A DNA stretch of 64,000 nucleotides from Hevea brasiliensis (taxonomy: Eukaryota > Streptophyta > Magnoliopsida > Malpighiales > Euphorbiaceae). The DNA lies in the NCBI RefSeq assembly GCF_030052815.1, contig NC_079501.1, forward strand, positions 89,942,296 to 90,006,295, written 5' to 3'. This document shows positions 35,205 to 47,620 of the stretch, one piece after another. The position numbers and the translations under genes were made by a program. Every line of letters starts with the position of its first letter. The stretch's first letter is position 1. The notes below the pieces were generated by a model that saw only the letters and a list, made by a program, of their open reading frames with translations, did no database searches and had not been told where the DNA came from.

Positions 35205-37336
35205 CAAGAGCAATACCACTACAATATTATAAAAGACAGATTGCAAGAATGCATAGAATTTATTCTCTTTACTCATACATGCCCAATGCAAATATTGTCT
35301 ATGGCTCACTTGCTAGCTTTAAAAGCCAGTTGTAAATACATAAAAATTAGGATATAAAATTTTTAATCATTGGTACACAAAATTGTAAATACAAAATTCT
35401 AATTAGAATGTATGTGTTATGTTTATTAAACTGTTGTATATAAATTTACATTATGTGAAAATTCCCCATTTATTTAAAACGGAGTAAGAATACCCTAGTA
35501 AGATAAAATTATCATATTTTATAAAATAAAAGTTAGAATATTATAAAAAGGTTTAAAGCACAATAAAAAAAAAAATAATTACACTCATAATAGAAATGTA
35601 AATAAAAAGGGTGTTGCAATACTCCTAATTTTTTACTTTCCAAATCTTTTTAAAAAATTTGATATAATATATCACTAAAATTGTCACAAAAAAAGTAAAA
35701 TATATATCAACTGTAATTTGCTTTTAACTAATTATTCAACATACTAATTTATTTTTAACTAATTATCACATCTTACATATATATTATTAAATTTATCACT
35801 TAATTTAACATAAACATCAATAAAATTATCAAAAATAAACTATTAAACAATATATCACAATAATAATTTACTTAAAGTTCATAATTTTACCTTACTTGTA
35901 ATAAAGCTTCTTAGTGTAAAAAATTAACCGCAGTGAAACTCCAAAATCCTATATATAATATAAAAAAAAACTGAATTATGAAAAAAAATATTGGAGCAGA
36001 AGAGAAGAGAAAACCGGTATTTAAGAGAAGCAAAGTTATGTTGCTCTTTTTAAAACTAGCTAAGACTTTTCAAATTATTTATGGGCATGCATGTTGCAAG
36101 GAAGAAATAAATTACCTATCAATCTTTCATTTCCAACGATTTTAGGTAGCTTTGGTGCTGCTTTTGAAATCGCCGGTTCAAGTGGGGGCTTCTATGTCTG
36201 CCCTATTTTAGTATTTTTCAGTGAAATGACGTGACTTTTTACTATTAAAACCGTCAATTCAAGTAGTGGTTTCTATGTTCCAAAGTTATCACAATCAGAC
36301 GTGACACTTTGCTTCTGAAACTGCTAATTTAAGTGGCGGTCTCTCCATCTCAAGGCTGCATGCTTTTCAATGACGTGTATAAGGGTTGTATTTTGCTTCT
36401 AAAATCATCATTTAAGTTAGCAGTTTCTTGTTAACTTTCTATACCTTGAAAACACATTTTTAATTAATATTTTTTCAAGCAAACACTAGAATTGTAAATA
36501 GTTTGGATTTAACATTATAATGGTTAATTGTTTTTAAAAACACATTATTTAAATAATTAATCCTAATTTCATGGGACCGTAGGAACTATCGACTATTTAC
36601 TAACAAAACTTTTCGTTGGTAATTATCGACAATAATAAATTATTATAAGTAATTACCGAGAACAATAAATTATCATAGATAATTATCAACGACAACTTTC
36701 CATTTTTTTTTAATTTTTAATTTAATTTTTACCTTTTAATTTAATTTAATTCCAATTTTTATTTATTTTTTAATTTAAATTTTAATTTAATTTAAAATTA
36801 TCGATTTAATTTAATTAAAATTTTTAATTTAATTTTTTAACTTAATTTAAAATTAGTTTTTATTTTTTAAAATTTAAATGAATTTAAGGCCCACATATTG
36901 GGCTCAAAGTAGGCATCATAGAGTGGCTATGTCACAATTACTATATGTTGGGAGTGACTCTTTTTATAGAGAAACTAACTCCTCTCCGATCTATTTAAAA
37001 GCGTTGTGGAAATTTTACATTTTTTTTGTGATTTATCATCGGATTATCGACAAAATGTTATTTATTGATAAGTACTGACAAAACAGTTTCATAAATAATT
37101 TATTTTAAAATTTTATTTTTATTTTCTTCTTGATATTGTCGATCAAATACGAATTTATTGATAATTATTGATGAAAAATTTTATAAGTAATTTTTTTAAA
37201 ATTTTATTTTTTATTTTCTTTTTAATATTACCAACTAAATACGAGTTCGTTGGTAATTACTGATGAAAGAGTTTCATAGATAAATTTTTTAAGCTTTTAA
37301 TTTTTTTTCTTAACTAAAAAATATTATTAATTTTAT
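35205..37336. mobile_element. CACTA-like DNA transposon, right arm (remnant), with tandem repeats
   Basis: Bases 36491-36562 are an inverted match to 7132-7203 left of E0. Degenerate subterminal repeats at 36150-36440 have cores such as AAACTGCTAATTTAAGTGGC. A further series at about 37020-37300 repeats TTGGTAATTACTGATGAAA-type cores about every 100 bp. The outer end is not recognisable. Bases 35205-36120 are AT-rich without genes. Confidence 0.48.
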
Positions 37337-37639
37337 TTTTATTAAAAAATAATATAATAATTTATAAATAATAAATTTAATCACAAAAACTTTGAGTTTT
37401 AACAATTGGTTGTTAAAAAATAATTTAAATTATAAAAACTAAAATTAAGATAATAATATACTAATAATAATATTTAAAAGAAAAATAAAAGAGAATTAAA
37501 TTTAGTATAAAAAGATAATAATTATTAAGGTAAAGTTTTCATAGAAAATGACTTGTGACAATACTATTGAGAATGCCACGTAAAAATATCATAAAAAATA
37601 ATATTATGTGCCAACCTCTTAAAAATACTTACCTATATA

Positions 37640-37885
37640 TATATATATAACCTAAATTGCCCTCATTAAATCATTATCTTCTTCAACTTGCTTTCTGCCT
37701 CTTTGATTCATTCACAAACCAGCTCTCTTGTAACCTTTTTCTTCCTTTAAAAATCTTCTATAAATGCTAATGCAGAAAATGAAGAGTTATTAAGGGTATT
37801 AAAGGAACATAATTTTCTTTTTCTGATTTATTAGGCTGCAGACTAAGTCACCCCTTGGTCCAATCACAGGTGCAATACCGTTTAA
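37640..37885 (+). promoter_or_regulatory. Leader-like conserved segment in copy A (possible promoter and 5' leader)
   Basis: A TATATATAA run is followed by a CT-rich leader, an ATG at 37764 opening a 9-residue frame that ends TAA at 37793, and an ACAGGTG acceptor-like string near 37868. The segment is almost unchanged in copy B (41230-41475). Promoter function is inferred only from composition and conservation. Confidence 0.35.
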
Positions 37886-38945
37886 TTATATATTATGTTT
37901 TTTTTTTTTTTTTTTTTTTCTGGTGTTGCTATGTAGAATTTTAAAATTATTACATTTATATCAAATAATAATTTTTTTTTAAATACCACTACATAGAATT
38001 TCAAAATTATTATATTTATGATAATTTAAATTAAATTAAAGCAGATAGATTTTTCTCTGATATTGTCACGTAGCATTCTAAAACTATCACATTTATGTCA
38101 AGTGACGATTTTTAATTAAATTGATTGTTTTCTTTAGATTTTCTAAATAGTTATAATATATAATTATTATATAATTTAATTTTCTAAATACAATCCTAAA
38201 TTAATTCAATCCTCTAAATTTAAATAATGAAAAAATATTAATTATTATATATAATTATTAATTTATTAAATTTTTTATATTTTCTAAGCAATTGCAATAT
38301 ATAATTATTATAGATTTTAATTTTCTAAATACAATCCTTAATTAATTTGATTTTTTAAATTTAAATAATAAAAAAGTATTAATTACTAAATGTAATATAA
38401 TTATCATCCATTATCATGTACTCTAATTTTTAATTTGAAAACGTCAACGGCAGTAAAATCAAGACCCATGTTTAATTTGAAGGAGAATTAAAATCATTTA
38501 GTGGAATATTTTTAAACTCATTTATTATTATTATAAATAAAGAATAATTTATGGTTATTTAAAAAAAACTTATTGCTATTAAAGCCATTGATTTGAAAGT
38601 AATTGTCAATTTATTTGCCCAAAATTTATATGGTTAATGTTTTAAAGTTTCAATATTTTAAATAATAACGTTAAAATTTTTTCAATTAAAGAATAATGTT
38701 TTTTAATTAACAATAATTTAACGAGTTAATTAATTCTGATATGAATTTTCTCTATCCCTGCCTATAAATAGTTAATAGCTTCTATTATTTAACACACACA
38801 AAACCTTCTTCTTCTTACTAAGTATTCTTTCCTAATCTAATTATTTTTAATTTACTCTATTATTTTTATTATTTCTTTCAAAAAAAAATATAAATTAAAA
38901 TTATTAATAGTCACGTACATTAACATGAGCAATTCTCTATTTTTA

Positions 38946-38947
<2 letters not shown>

Positions 38948-39003
<56 letters not shown>
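38948..39003. repeat. (AT)28 microsatellite
   Basis: Uninterrupted TA dinucleotides over 56 bases. Confidence 0.97.
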
Positions 39004-39008
<5 letters not shown>

Positions 39009-39399
39009 CTATTGATTATAATAGATCCATGTAAATCCATCATAATTAATAATCAAAATCTATCCATTGTATATGCACGATTTTATAGAGTAATTTCTCC
39101 TGATTTTGCCCTTTGACATCTCAAATCCCTTTTCCTCATTTCATTTCAAATGATAATTAAATGCCCTTTCTATAATGTCTTTTCTTTTTAATAACTACTG
39201 TACTTATAAATGTGAACCATTTGTTACATATTTTTTTGAATTTGATATTCATTATATATATCCTAATATCCTCACGCATATTTATTATGTGGTATGACCT
39301 TATTTGCAAAATTGTTCCATTAAATGTTTTCCATATATTTTTGTCTGCCACATCACACTTGAGGCTGAATTAGAAGAAAGCTCTTACCCACGAAAATTT

Positions 39400-40200
39400 A
39401 TTCAATATAATCATCATATGCATAACGGATATATTTGATTATAATTGGACCCAAATAGAACCTACTATAATCAATAATTATAATATAATCTTCCTTGACC
39501 ACATGGGTGGTGGATATGTTAACAGTCTTTTAACATTATCAGAAGCAATCTTGTACATAATTCTTCAACTCATTCTTTTCAAATCAAATATGTACTCTCT
39601 TGTTAATTGCATACTTGATGCATGCATCCTTGAGTTCAATAGAATTTGTAAAAATCATGTTTAAAACAAAAGCATGCCTCTCACATTTTGGATCATAAAC
39701 TGCTTTCTTTGATTGCCTCTTTATTTCTACCTCACCATCTTCATTTGATGGCTCTTCTACATTACCTTCAGTGTGAGAGTCATAGTTTCATCATTTAAGC
39801 CTTCCTTTTCCCATCCCACATCAGCTTCATGATTTTTCACTTCCATTTCGTCACCCTTTATTTAAAATTCAACTTCTAGATGAGAAAGGGAGATAGCTAC
39901 CTTCCATTGTGTCATCTATCAATTGTTACTCGATCTATTAAGTCTCCATTACATAAAAAAAAAAAAAAGAAAAAAGAAATCATAACCAGCCTTAGCGCAG
40001 TAAATAGTTGGTCTATTATTATGGTGATCCAATTGCCCATCCATTTTCCTAATCCTCAAATAAAGTAGCTTATCAATATCATTGATCTTAAAGACATCCA
40101 CAACCATTAACATAATTCAACTTTTTGGATCCTTCGCAAAATCACCTACATGAAAGAATTTAATATTCACGGTGATGATGTTCATAAAGATATGGACCTA
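39400..40200 (-). pseudogene. Mutator-like (MULE) transposase N-terminal relic, copy A
   Basis: On the minus strand, broken frames read VDVFKINDIDKL, LRIRKMDGQL, then YDPKCERHAFVLNMIF and KDACIKYAINKRV. This order (acidic N-terminal domain, then a DNA-binding-domain-like block) resembles the start of plant MULE transposases. Stops and shifts are numerous, and the catalytic domain is not seen. Confidence 0.5.
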
Positions 40201-40333
40201 TAAGATAAAAGAAAACACCGAGTGAGTTGTCTTGTGAAACCCCTCTAATGTGTGCTACTCTATCATGTAACCACAATCATATTATTATCAAAATAGAAAA
40301 GCGTATAATGCCATTTATTAAAATACAAACTAA

Positions 40334-40438
40334 AAAGCTTAGCTTAATTGGCTTAGTTCAGTAGTTAAAGACATATCATTCACTTGGTAGATGTCAGCTT
40401 CGAGTCCTTACTCTTCTAATCTTTTATAATAAAAAAAA
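40334..40438 (+). repeat. tRNA-derived SINE-like repeat, copy A
   Basis: TAGCTTAATTGGC resembles an RNA polymerase III box A and CTTCGAGTCC a box B, about 50 bases apart. A downstream A-rich tail follows. The copy B partner is at 53046-53150. No tRNA cloverleaf is formed. Confidence 0.55.
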
Positions 40439-41168
40439 ATACTATAGAAAATATACAAATGCCTAAAAATTTAATGTTAGTAGTTTCCACACATTCATCG
40501 AAAAAAAATCCAATTTCATAAAGATAAACAAATGTCCATATTTTTCAATTACCCGAAAATATTTAACACATCAACATGATGCAAAACCCTAATCAACAAA
40601 TAAATCCCCAGAATGCATATATCGTCATACGAGAATTAGGGAGAATGACCGTAACAGATGAGGATACAAGCTATGGAGACATACCCCACCCCTAATGTTA
40701 ATCAACTTTATTTAATAATCGAATATTTATTTTATATATATAACGCAAAAAGTTGAAATTTAAATTATGATAACTTTCATTTCTATAATATATAAAAAGA
40801 AAATCATTCTAAAAAAATGGCTCAATTATGTTCAGTTACTTCACATGTAAAAAATTTATCTTCCTATTTTTATTAAAAAAATAATATAATAATTTATAAA
40901 TAACAAATTTAATCACAAAAACTTTGAGTTTTAACAATTGGTTGTTAAAAAATAATTTAAATCATAAAAAGTAAAATTAAGATAATAATATATTAATAAT
41001 AATACTTGAAAGAAAAGTAAAAGAGAATTAAATTTAGCATAAAAAGATAATAATTATTAAGGTAAATTTTTCATAGAAAATGACTTGTGACAATACTATA
41101 GAGAATGCCACGTAAAAATACCATAAAAAATAATATCATGTGCCAACCCCTTAAAAAATACTTGCCGG

Positions 41169-41229
<61 letters not shown>

Positions 41230-41244
<15 letters not shown>

Positions 41245-41475
41245 CCTAAATTGCCCTCATTAAATCATTATCTTCTTCAACTTGCTTTCTGCCTCTTTGA
41301 TTCACTCTCAAACCAGCTCTCTTGTAACCTTTTTCTTCCTTTAAAAATCTTCTATAAATGCTAATGCAGAAAATGAAGAGTTATTAAGGGTATTAAAGGA
41401 ACATAATTTTCTTTTTCTGATTTATTATACTGCAGACTTGACTCTCTCCTTCCTTAGTCCGATTACAGGTGCAAG
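41230..41475 (+). promoter_or_regulatory. Leader-like conserved segment in copy B
   Basis: Same TATA-like run, CT-rich leader, 9-residue frame (ATG 41358, TAA 41385-41387) and acceptor-like string as 37640-37885, with very few changes. Confidence 0.35.
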
Positions 41476-41981
41476 ACTGTTTAATTATATCTATTATGTG
41501 ATTTTTTTGGAGAAATTTTAGAATATAACAGTTGTATATATGTATACAAATTTTATTATATTTATTAATTATAATGAACCTTATTTAGATCTTATCATAA
41601 TCAAGAATCAAAATTTATTTTTCTTATCTTATGTACAATGATTTCAATGGAATAATTTCTACTCATTTTGCCCTTTGATATCTCAAATCCTTTTTCCTCA
41701 TCTCATTTTAAATGATAATTAAATGCCTTTCTATAATGTCTTTCCTTTTTAATAATTGCTGCACTTATAAATGTGAACCATTTGTTACATTTTTTTTTTA
41801 AATTTGACATTCATTACATATATCCTAATATCCTAAGCATATTTATTGTGTGCTATGACCTTATTTGCAAAATTGTTCCATTAAATGTTTTTCCTCATAT
41901 TTTTGTCTACTACATCACACTTGAGGCTGAATTAGAAGAAAGTTCTTGCCCACGAAAATTTATTCATGCAATCGTTATATG

Positions 41982-42597
41982 AAGGGTCTTCGATTTCAGT
42001 TTGGTTTGGGGTTTACTTAAGAATTAGAATTGAATTAAAATTTTGGTACAATTTTAGTTCGGTTCTTTGTTATTTTAGTTCTGGTTTAGTATAGTTCTTG
42101 GTTCTTTGGTTTTTGTTTGGTTTGGTTCAATATAGTTTTGGTTCAGTTCTCAGTTATGTAATTATTTCCTTAAAAAGTCATATATGAATTGGTATTTAAG
42201 TTTTGAATTGAATTATTAATACATAATATATCATATAATATATCTTTTAGCTATTTTTAAATTATATAATTTTTAACTATAAGATGCATATAGGTAATTT
42301 AATATATTTATAACTAAAATTATTAAAAATATATAGAGAAATGAAATATAGTATAAGGTTGTATTTAGTTCATAATTATATATACATATATAAATATATA
42401 TAATTATATTGAAATTATATAATACATTAAAAAATATTAAAAAACATATGAATAAATTCGATTCTCGGTTCGGTACGGTTCCAATTCGATTCTTAATGAA
42501 GAACCAAAACTAAACCAAAGTATCAAAAAAAATTCGGTTTAATATGATTCTTCAGTTTGGTTTGGTTCGGTTTCATTAAAAACCATGCATAGCTCTA
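41982..42597. mobile_element. hAT-type MITE with 8-bp target duplication
   Basis: 616 bp flanked by GTTATATG at 41974-41981 and 42598-42605, and absent from copy A. Its ends are imperfect inverted repeats: the left begins AAGGGTCTTCGATTTCAG, and the reverse complement of the right begins TAGAGCTATGCATGG. It is rich in GGTTTGGTTCGG strings. An 8-bp duplication is typical of hAT elements. Confidence 0.82.
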
Positions 42598-42639
42598 GTT
42601 ATATGTGTAACGGATATACTTATTATGATTGGACCCACA

Positions 42640-43340
42640 TGAAACCCTCTTTCATCAATAATTATAATATAATCCATCTTTTCTTGACCACATGAGTGGT
42701 GGATATGTTAACGAGTCTTTTAACACTTGCAGAAGCAATCTTGTGGATAATTTTTTGACTCATTCTTTTCAAATCAAGTATGTACTCTCTTGTTAATTGC
42801 ATACTTAGAGCATGCATCATTGAATTCAATAGAATTTGTAAAAACCACATTTAAAACAAAAGCATGCCTCTCACATTTTGGATCAAAAACTACTCTCTTT
42901 GATTGCCTCCTTTTGGTTTCCACCACACCATCTACATTTCCTTCATTGTGAGAGTCATAGTTTCATCATTTAAGCCTTCCTTTTGCCATCCCACATCAAC
43001 TTCATCATTTCTCACTTCCATTTCATCACTCTTTACCTTAAATTCAATTTTTAGATGAGAAAACGAGATAGTTACCTCTCATTATGTAGCCCATCAATTA
43101 TCACTTAGTCTATTAAATCTCCATGGAATAAAAGAAAAGAAATCATAACCAAGCTTAGGACAGTAAATAGTTGGTCTATTATTATGGTGATCCAATTGCC
43201 CATCCATTTTCCTAATCCTTAAATAATTTAGCTTATCAATATAATTGATATTAAAGACATCCATAGCCGTTAATATAACTCAACTTTTTGGATCCTTCAC
43301 AAAAACACCCCATGCAAGAATCTAACATTTACAATGACGT
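42640..43340 (-). pseudogene. Mutator-like (MULE) transposase N-terminal relic, copy B
   Basis: Minus-strand counterpart of the copy A relic: VFNINYIDKLNYLRIRKM and KLGYDF near 43140-43290, and a block near 42850-42662 with VNISTTHVVKK. It has different stops and shifts from copy A, so both have decayed separately since duplication. Confidence 0.5.
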
Positions 43341-43444
43341 TGTTCATAGCTTTTTTTCTGTGGTTATGGACTTACAAGATAAAAGAGAACACCTGTGAAT
43401 TGTCTTGTTAAACCTCTTTGATGGGTGTTATTGTGTCACACAAC

Positions 43445-45143
43445 TGATGTGTCCCAACCGCAAGTGCACGGGTCGTTCAAGTAGTATAGAAAAAGATATC
43501 ATTCCCATGGAGAGTTGTGTTTTCAATTAAATTTTTGATGTAAAATAAAATATGTTAAAGTTGTATTTTAATCAAATTAATAAAAGAAATTTAGGAATTT
43601 GAAGCATAAGGTATGAAAATACAAAACTAAATTCAAACAATGACTAATTTAATAATTCACAAAATAAAGAAATTGATAATATTAATAATGAAAATTAATA
43701 AAATGAGATTAAACTAAACACTCAAAAGTAAAATTCCAAGCAATAATTGATAAAAGACGATTCTGGAGTTAAGGGTTCATATTTAAGTCATTTTGAGATT
43801 TCCCTAGCTAGCTCAATCCATGAAATTTATGGGTTTAAAGGAGATTAATTCTAAAATCCTTTGAAAACTCTTTCGAGTGAGACAAAAAGTGCCTTAATTA
43901 ACTTAATCCTACTTTCGTGGAGTTAAAATTAATCAAGACCCATTAGGTTCTTTAATCAATCTATTAAAACCCTCTTAGCCCTTAGTCTATTTCTAGATCT
44001 AAGTTAATTAAGTCTAATTTCTTGATTAACTATCACTTGGTTTTCTCCTTTCGGTGCTTCAACCAAGGATTAAGAACATAACTTAATGGGGCCCTTCATT
44101 AAGCATATGAATAAGCACACAAGAAATGGATTAAACCTCATAAATTTCATTAAATTGGGACTAACCCAGTTCAAATCCACAAAAATAACTAAAATATTAC
44201 ATCCCTTACTCTAGAATCAAAGAAAACTACTTACAATCCATGTTTAACACAAGAAATTCTAAGTAAAAGAGGAAATAAATCATGAAAATAAACTAAAACT
44301 AAAGAAACCCGATAGGAGAAATGTAGAAAATGGTGAAGAAGAGAAGAAGAAGCTAGATTCTGCTCCCCAAGAATGGAAGTCGACTGCTCCTCTGTTTTTC
44401 TGCTCCTTTTTTCTGTCTTCCTCTCTTTCTTCTTATTGCTAAAAATGAGGTAAGGGCACTATTTATACTTTCTGACAAATAACCCTAAAAATGGTGTGTT
44501 TGAGGAAGGGATTCATGTCTAAAAATTCTTCTGCCAGCTCATTATGAAGACTTGCATAAGTTGTGCAAGCTTCCTATGCAGATTCTGAGTAAATTTGGTA
44601 ATGCCAGGTGCTTCCTGTGATGTTGCATAAGTGACGCGTGAGACTGCATAAGTTATGCAGCTAGTTATGCAAATTTCGGTAAGTTTGGGTGCTCTTCCAT
44701 GAAGCTGCATAAGCAAGGTGCGAGACTGCATAAGTTATGCAGTTTTCCATGAAGTTGCATAAGCAGGGCATGAATCTGCATAAGTTATGCGGTAACTTAT
44801 GCAGATTTCGACATGTTTGGTAAATTGCTTCTTCTCCTTGTGCAGAACTGCACAACTTATACAATAGGTTATGCACATTTTGACCACTTTGCATTCTTCA
44901 ACTTTTAAGCTTTATTTTGATAATTTTGGCTCTGAGAATCACTGCTCACTGGCGCAATTACTTTTTAGTCCCTCAAAAACACCATTTTCACCTACAAAAT
45001 AAAACAAATTACAAATTAACCCAAAAAATTAACAATTATGAAAAATTATCTAAATAACTAATAAAATTAGCTAAAAGTGACTAACAAATAAATGAAATGG
45101 CTATGAAATCTAACCTAAATGGCTATGTAAAATGCATGTATCA
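43445..45143 (-). repeat. E5 3' LTR (left in plus coordinates)
   Basis: 1699 bp. Contains at 44540-44890 a degenerate array of CTGCATAAGTTATGCAG-type near-palindromes. Confidence 0.92.
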
Positions 45144-45180
45144 AATACCCCCAAACTCAAATATTTGCTTGTCCTCAAAC
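45144..45180 (-). other. E5 terminal polypurine tract
   Basis: On the minus strand TTGAGGACAAGCAAAT, then TTTGAGTTTGGGGGTATT directly before the LTR. Same module as E0 33822-33856. Confidence 0.82.
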
Positions 45181-46787
45181 AAACTTTAAAATATAATGCA
45201 ATTTTAGGGGTGCCTTATCCAAAGAGCTATGAAAATCATCTATTAAAGTAACTTAACATACCTTTAGCCACCCAACAATCCATATACCCATCCTTTAAGA
45301 TGCAAAGAATCTAATGCTTATCCAAGCTTTCACCGCTTAGCCATTAAGTCAATTATCATCCAAAATTCACCAATCAAAAGAGAAAGTCATGCTCAAAAAG
45401 AATTCTAGATCAATCAATAGCCAAAGTGTCTCTATATAGAATGATGAAATTTAATGAATGAATTTCCAATCCCATAGGCAAACTCCCTACTCCTATCTCC
45501 ACTAATGTAGCAAGTATTATCAAGAGATCAAAGGACTTTTTAGGGATGTAATGGGGCTATAGGGTTCAAAATGAGGCTAAGAAGAAAAATGGTAAAAAGG
45601 ATTCAAAGCATGAGAATATTTTCAATATTGAAAACATAAGGTACACCTCTTATTACTTTTTTTTCCCTCTCTTTTTTTCTTTTTTTCTCTTTTTTTATAA
45701 TTTTTCTTTTTCTTTCTTTTTTTTTTTCTCTTTCCTTTTTTTATATATAAAGAGGAGAGAAATACACAATGAGAATTTCCAATTGCTAGCATATTTTACA
45801 AAATATATAAAACGGAGGGACACTTTGATACTTTAAGCTTGCATCTTGTATCTTCTCTTGATGATTGTCCTAAAAATACCACCCCCAAACTCATTTCCTT
45901 TAATTACTTTGGGTGTATTTCTTTTAATTTGAATGACAATACTGAAAAGTACATACATACTAGCATTTTTTACATCATGATAAGCATTTCTTATCCCTTT
46001 TATTGTTAATTTTTCTTTCTCCTTTTTTTTTTCTTTTTTTTTTTTATAGTGTACCTAATATTATAAATAATTATTCTTATGAAAAGGGTTGGAGTGTTTG
46101 GTTAATTGGCTAGGTAGCAATAAGGGTTTCAAGAAAAATTAGGAATATAAAGGCTCAAAGGGGTTTGCAAGGGTTAATTTTAATTAGGAAAAAGGCCAAA
46201 GGTTTAAAATGAGAAGGTTTAAATCAAAGAATGCCTAATCATCTCTCTTTTTAAGTACAAGCTGGTATTTTGCCTCGAAAGATTTAGAAAATTTGTTCTA
46301 GGATTGGCGAGACATCACTTGACTACCTTTTATCCTATAGCTCTCTCAAAACACTTCCATCTCCAAATGACTAGTTGGGTGGCTTTTTGGCTAAGAAGAT
46401 ATAGGCAAAGGATAAACACTTCAAAACTTTGCACCTCTTAGGAAACTTTCAATCCACAAACCCAACCAAAGGTGAGCTAAATCGCTCTTATAAGCAACTT
46501 CCCATAACTCAAAGAACTTGACAAAAATTTTATTTTATAAATGGATGATTCCTAAAAAAAATTGAGCAATGTGTTAACTAAATAAAACAAATCTATTTGT
46601 AATATCCATATGGTATGATTCCTAGATAATGTGTAATGTATGTATATATATACAATATAATGTATGCAATCTATTTACAATGTATATGTATGCTAATGAA
46701 ATGGAATGAAATGTTTTTTTTTTTTTGTACTATTTCCTATATTAAAATGTGAAAACTTTTTGCAAAAATCAAAATTAAAACATTAAT

Positions 46788-46825
46788 GCATACCCCCAAA
46801 CTCAAAATTGGACATTGTCCTCAAT
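46788..46825 (-). other. E5 internal polypurine-like module
   Basis: On the minus strand ATTGAGGACAATGTCC, then TTTTGAGTTTGGGGGTATG, about 1.6 kb upstream of the terminal tract. E0 has the same arrangement (32713-32748). Confidence 0.7.
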
Positions 46826-46924
46826 GTTTAAGATAGTGCACAGTGAAATTCAAGTTAAAAATGAATAACCAGGTATTAGTGAAATGAAAAGCAAAGGTGA
46901 AAGGTTACCTGGCATAGGATAGTG

Positions 46925-47620
46925 ATTTAGCAGCTTAAAGTGCATAATGCATGTTGCATAAGCATATTGCATAAAATATGCAATAAGAGTGTTCTATAAA
47001 ATAAGTTCATAAGCAGGCTGCACAAGTTATGCAGCATACAAAACATTGAAATGAGTTGCATAAACAACTACACAAGTTGTGCAGTGGACTAAAAACTACA
47101 GCAAAGTTATATAATAGAAAAAATGAAAAGAATTGTGGGTCAAGAAGGAATATGCACTAGTATGCAAAATTGGAGCTCACAATCGTAAAGCAACAGTGAA
47201 AAGCCAAAGTTACCATCCATTCAATTTGTTCAGCAAACTAAATCAAAGCAAGTTAAATTTGTTCCAGCAACTATAAAAATGTAATCACTGTATATAAAGG
47301 GAAACTACTAGAAACTAAACAAGAATAGATCAAGAATCAATCTATTTTTATGGCTTTGCACTTGTATAAAGAGTCTGTTGCTAAACTGGATGGGGGTGTT
47401 GCTGTTGAGGTGGTGGTTAGGATGGAGGTGATAGTGCACAAGTTATGCAGGTCCTTATGCAAGTTTCGGCAAAAATGAAATAACAAGAAGTTGAGTGATG
47501 CAAAACTGCATAAGTTATGCACTAAGTTGTGCAGGTTTCGACAAAAATGAGAAACATGATAAAAACAAAATATAAAAACTACACAAGTTGTACAGTTTGC
47601 CTATGCACAATTCGGCAGAA
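46925..47620 (-). repeat. E5 internal clusters of GCATAAGTTATGC-type near-palindromes
   Basis: Variants such as GCACAAGTTATGCAG, CACAAGTTGTGCAG and CTGCATAAGTTATGCAC, in two groups (46925-47130 and 47430-47620). They are the same motif family as the LTR array. Confidence 0.75.

Larger units (their letters stand above)
37337..40866. repeat. Tandem duplication, copy A
   Basis: Starts ATTAAAAAATAATATAATAA and ends ATCTTCCTAT. Much of it recurs in order in copy B (40867-53605). It contains a leader-like segment (37640-37880), about 80-bp degenerate repeats (37920-38110) after a 25-base T run, an (AT)28 microsatellite (38948-39003), a Mutator-like transposase relic and a SINE-like repeat. Confidence 0.75.

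Noticed and set aside
40334..40438. tRNA gene
   Set aside because: Box A- and box B-like strings exist but no cloverleaf or acceptor stem can be drawn; a SINE-like repeat is a better fit.
44540..47620. GCATAAGTTATGC arrays as a CRISPR array
   Set aside because: Irregular spacing, degenerate units, eukaryotic DNA and position inside LTRs; no spacers of constant length.
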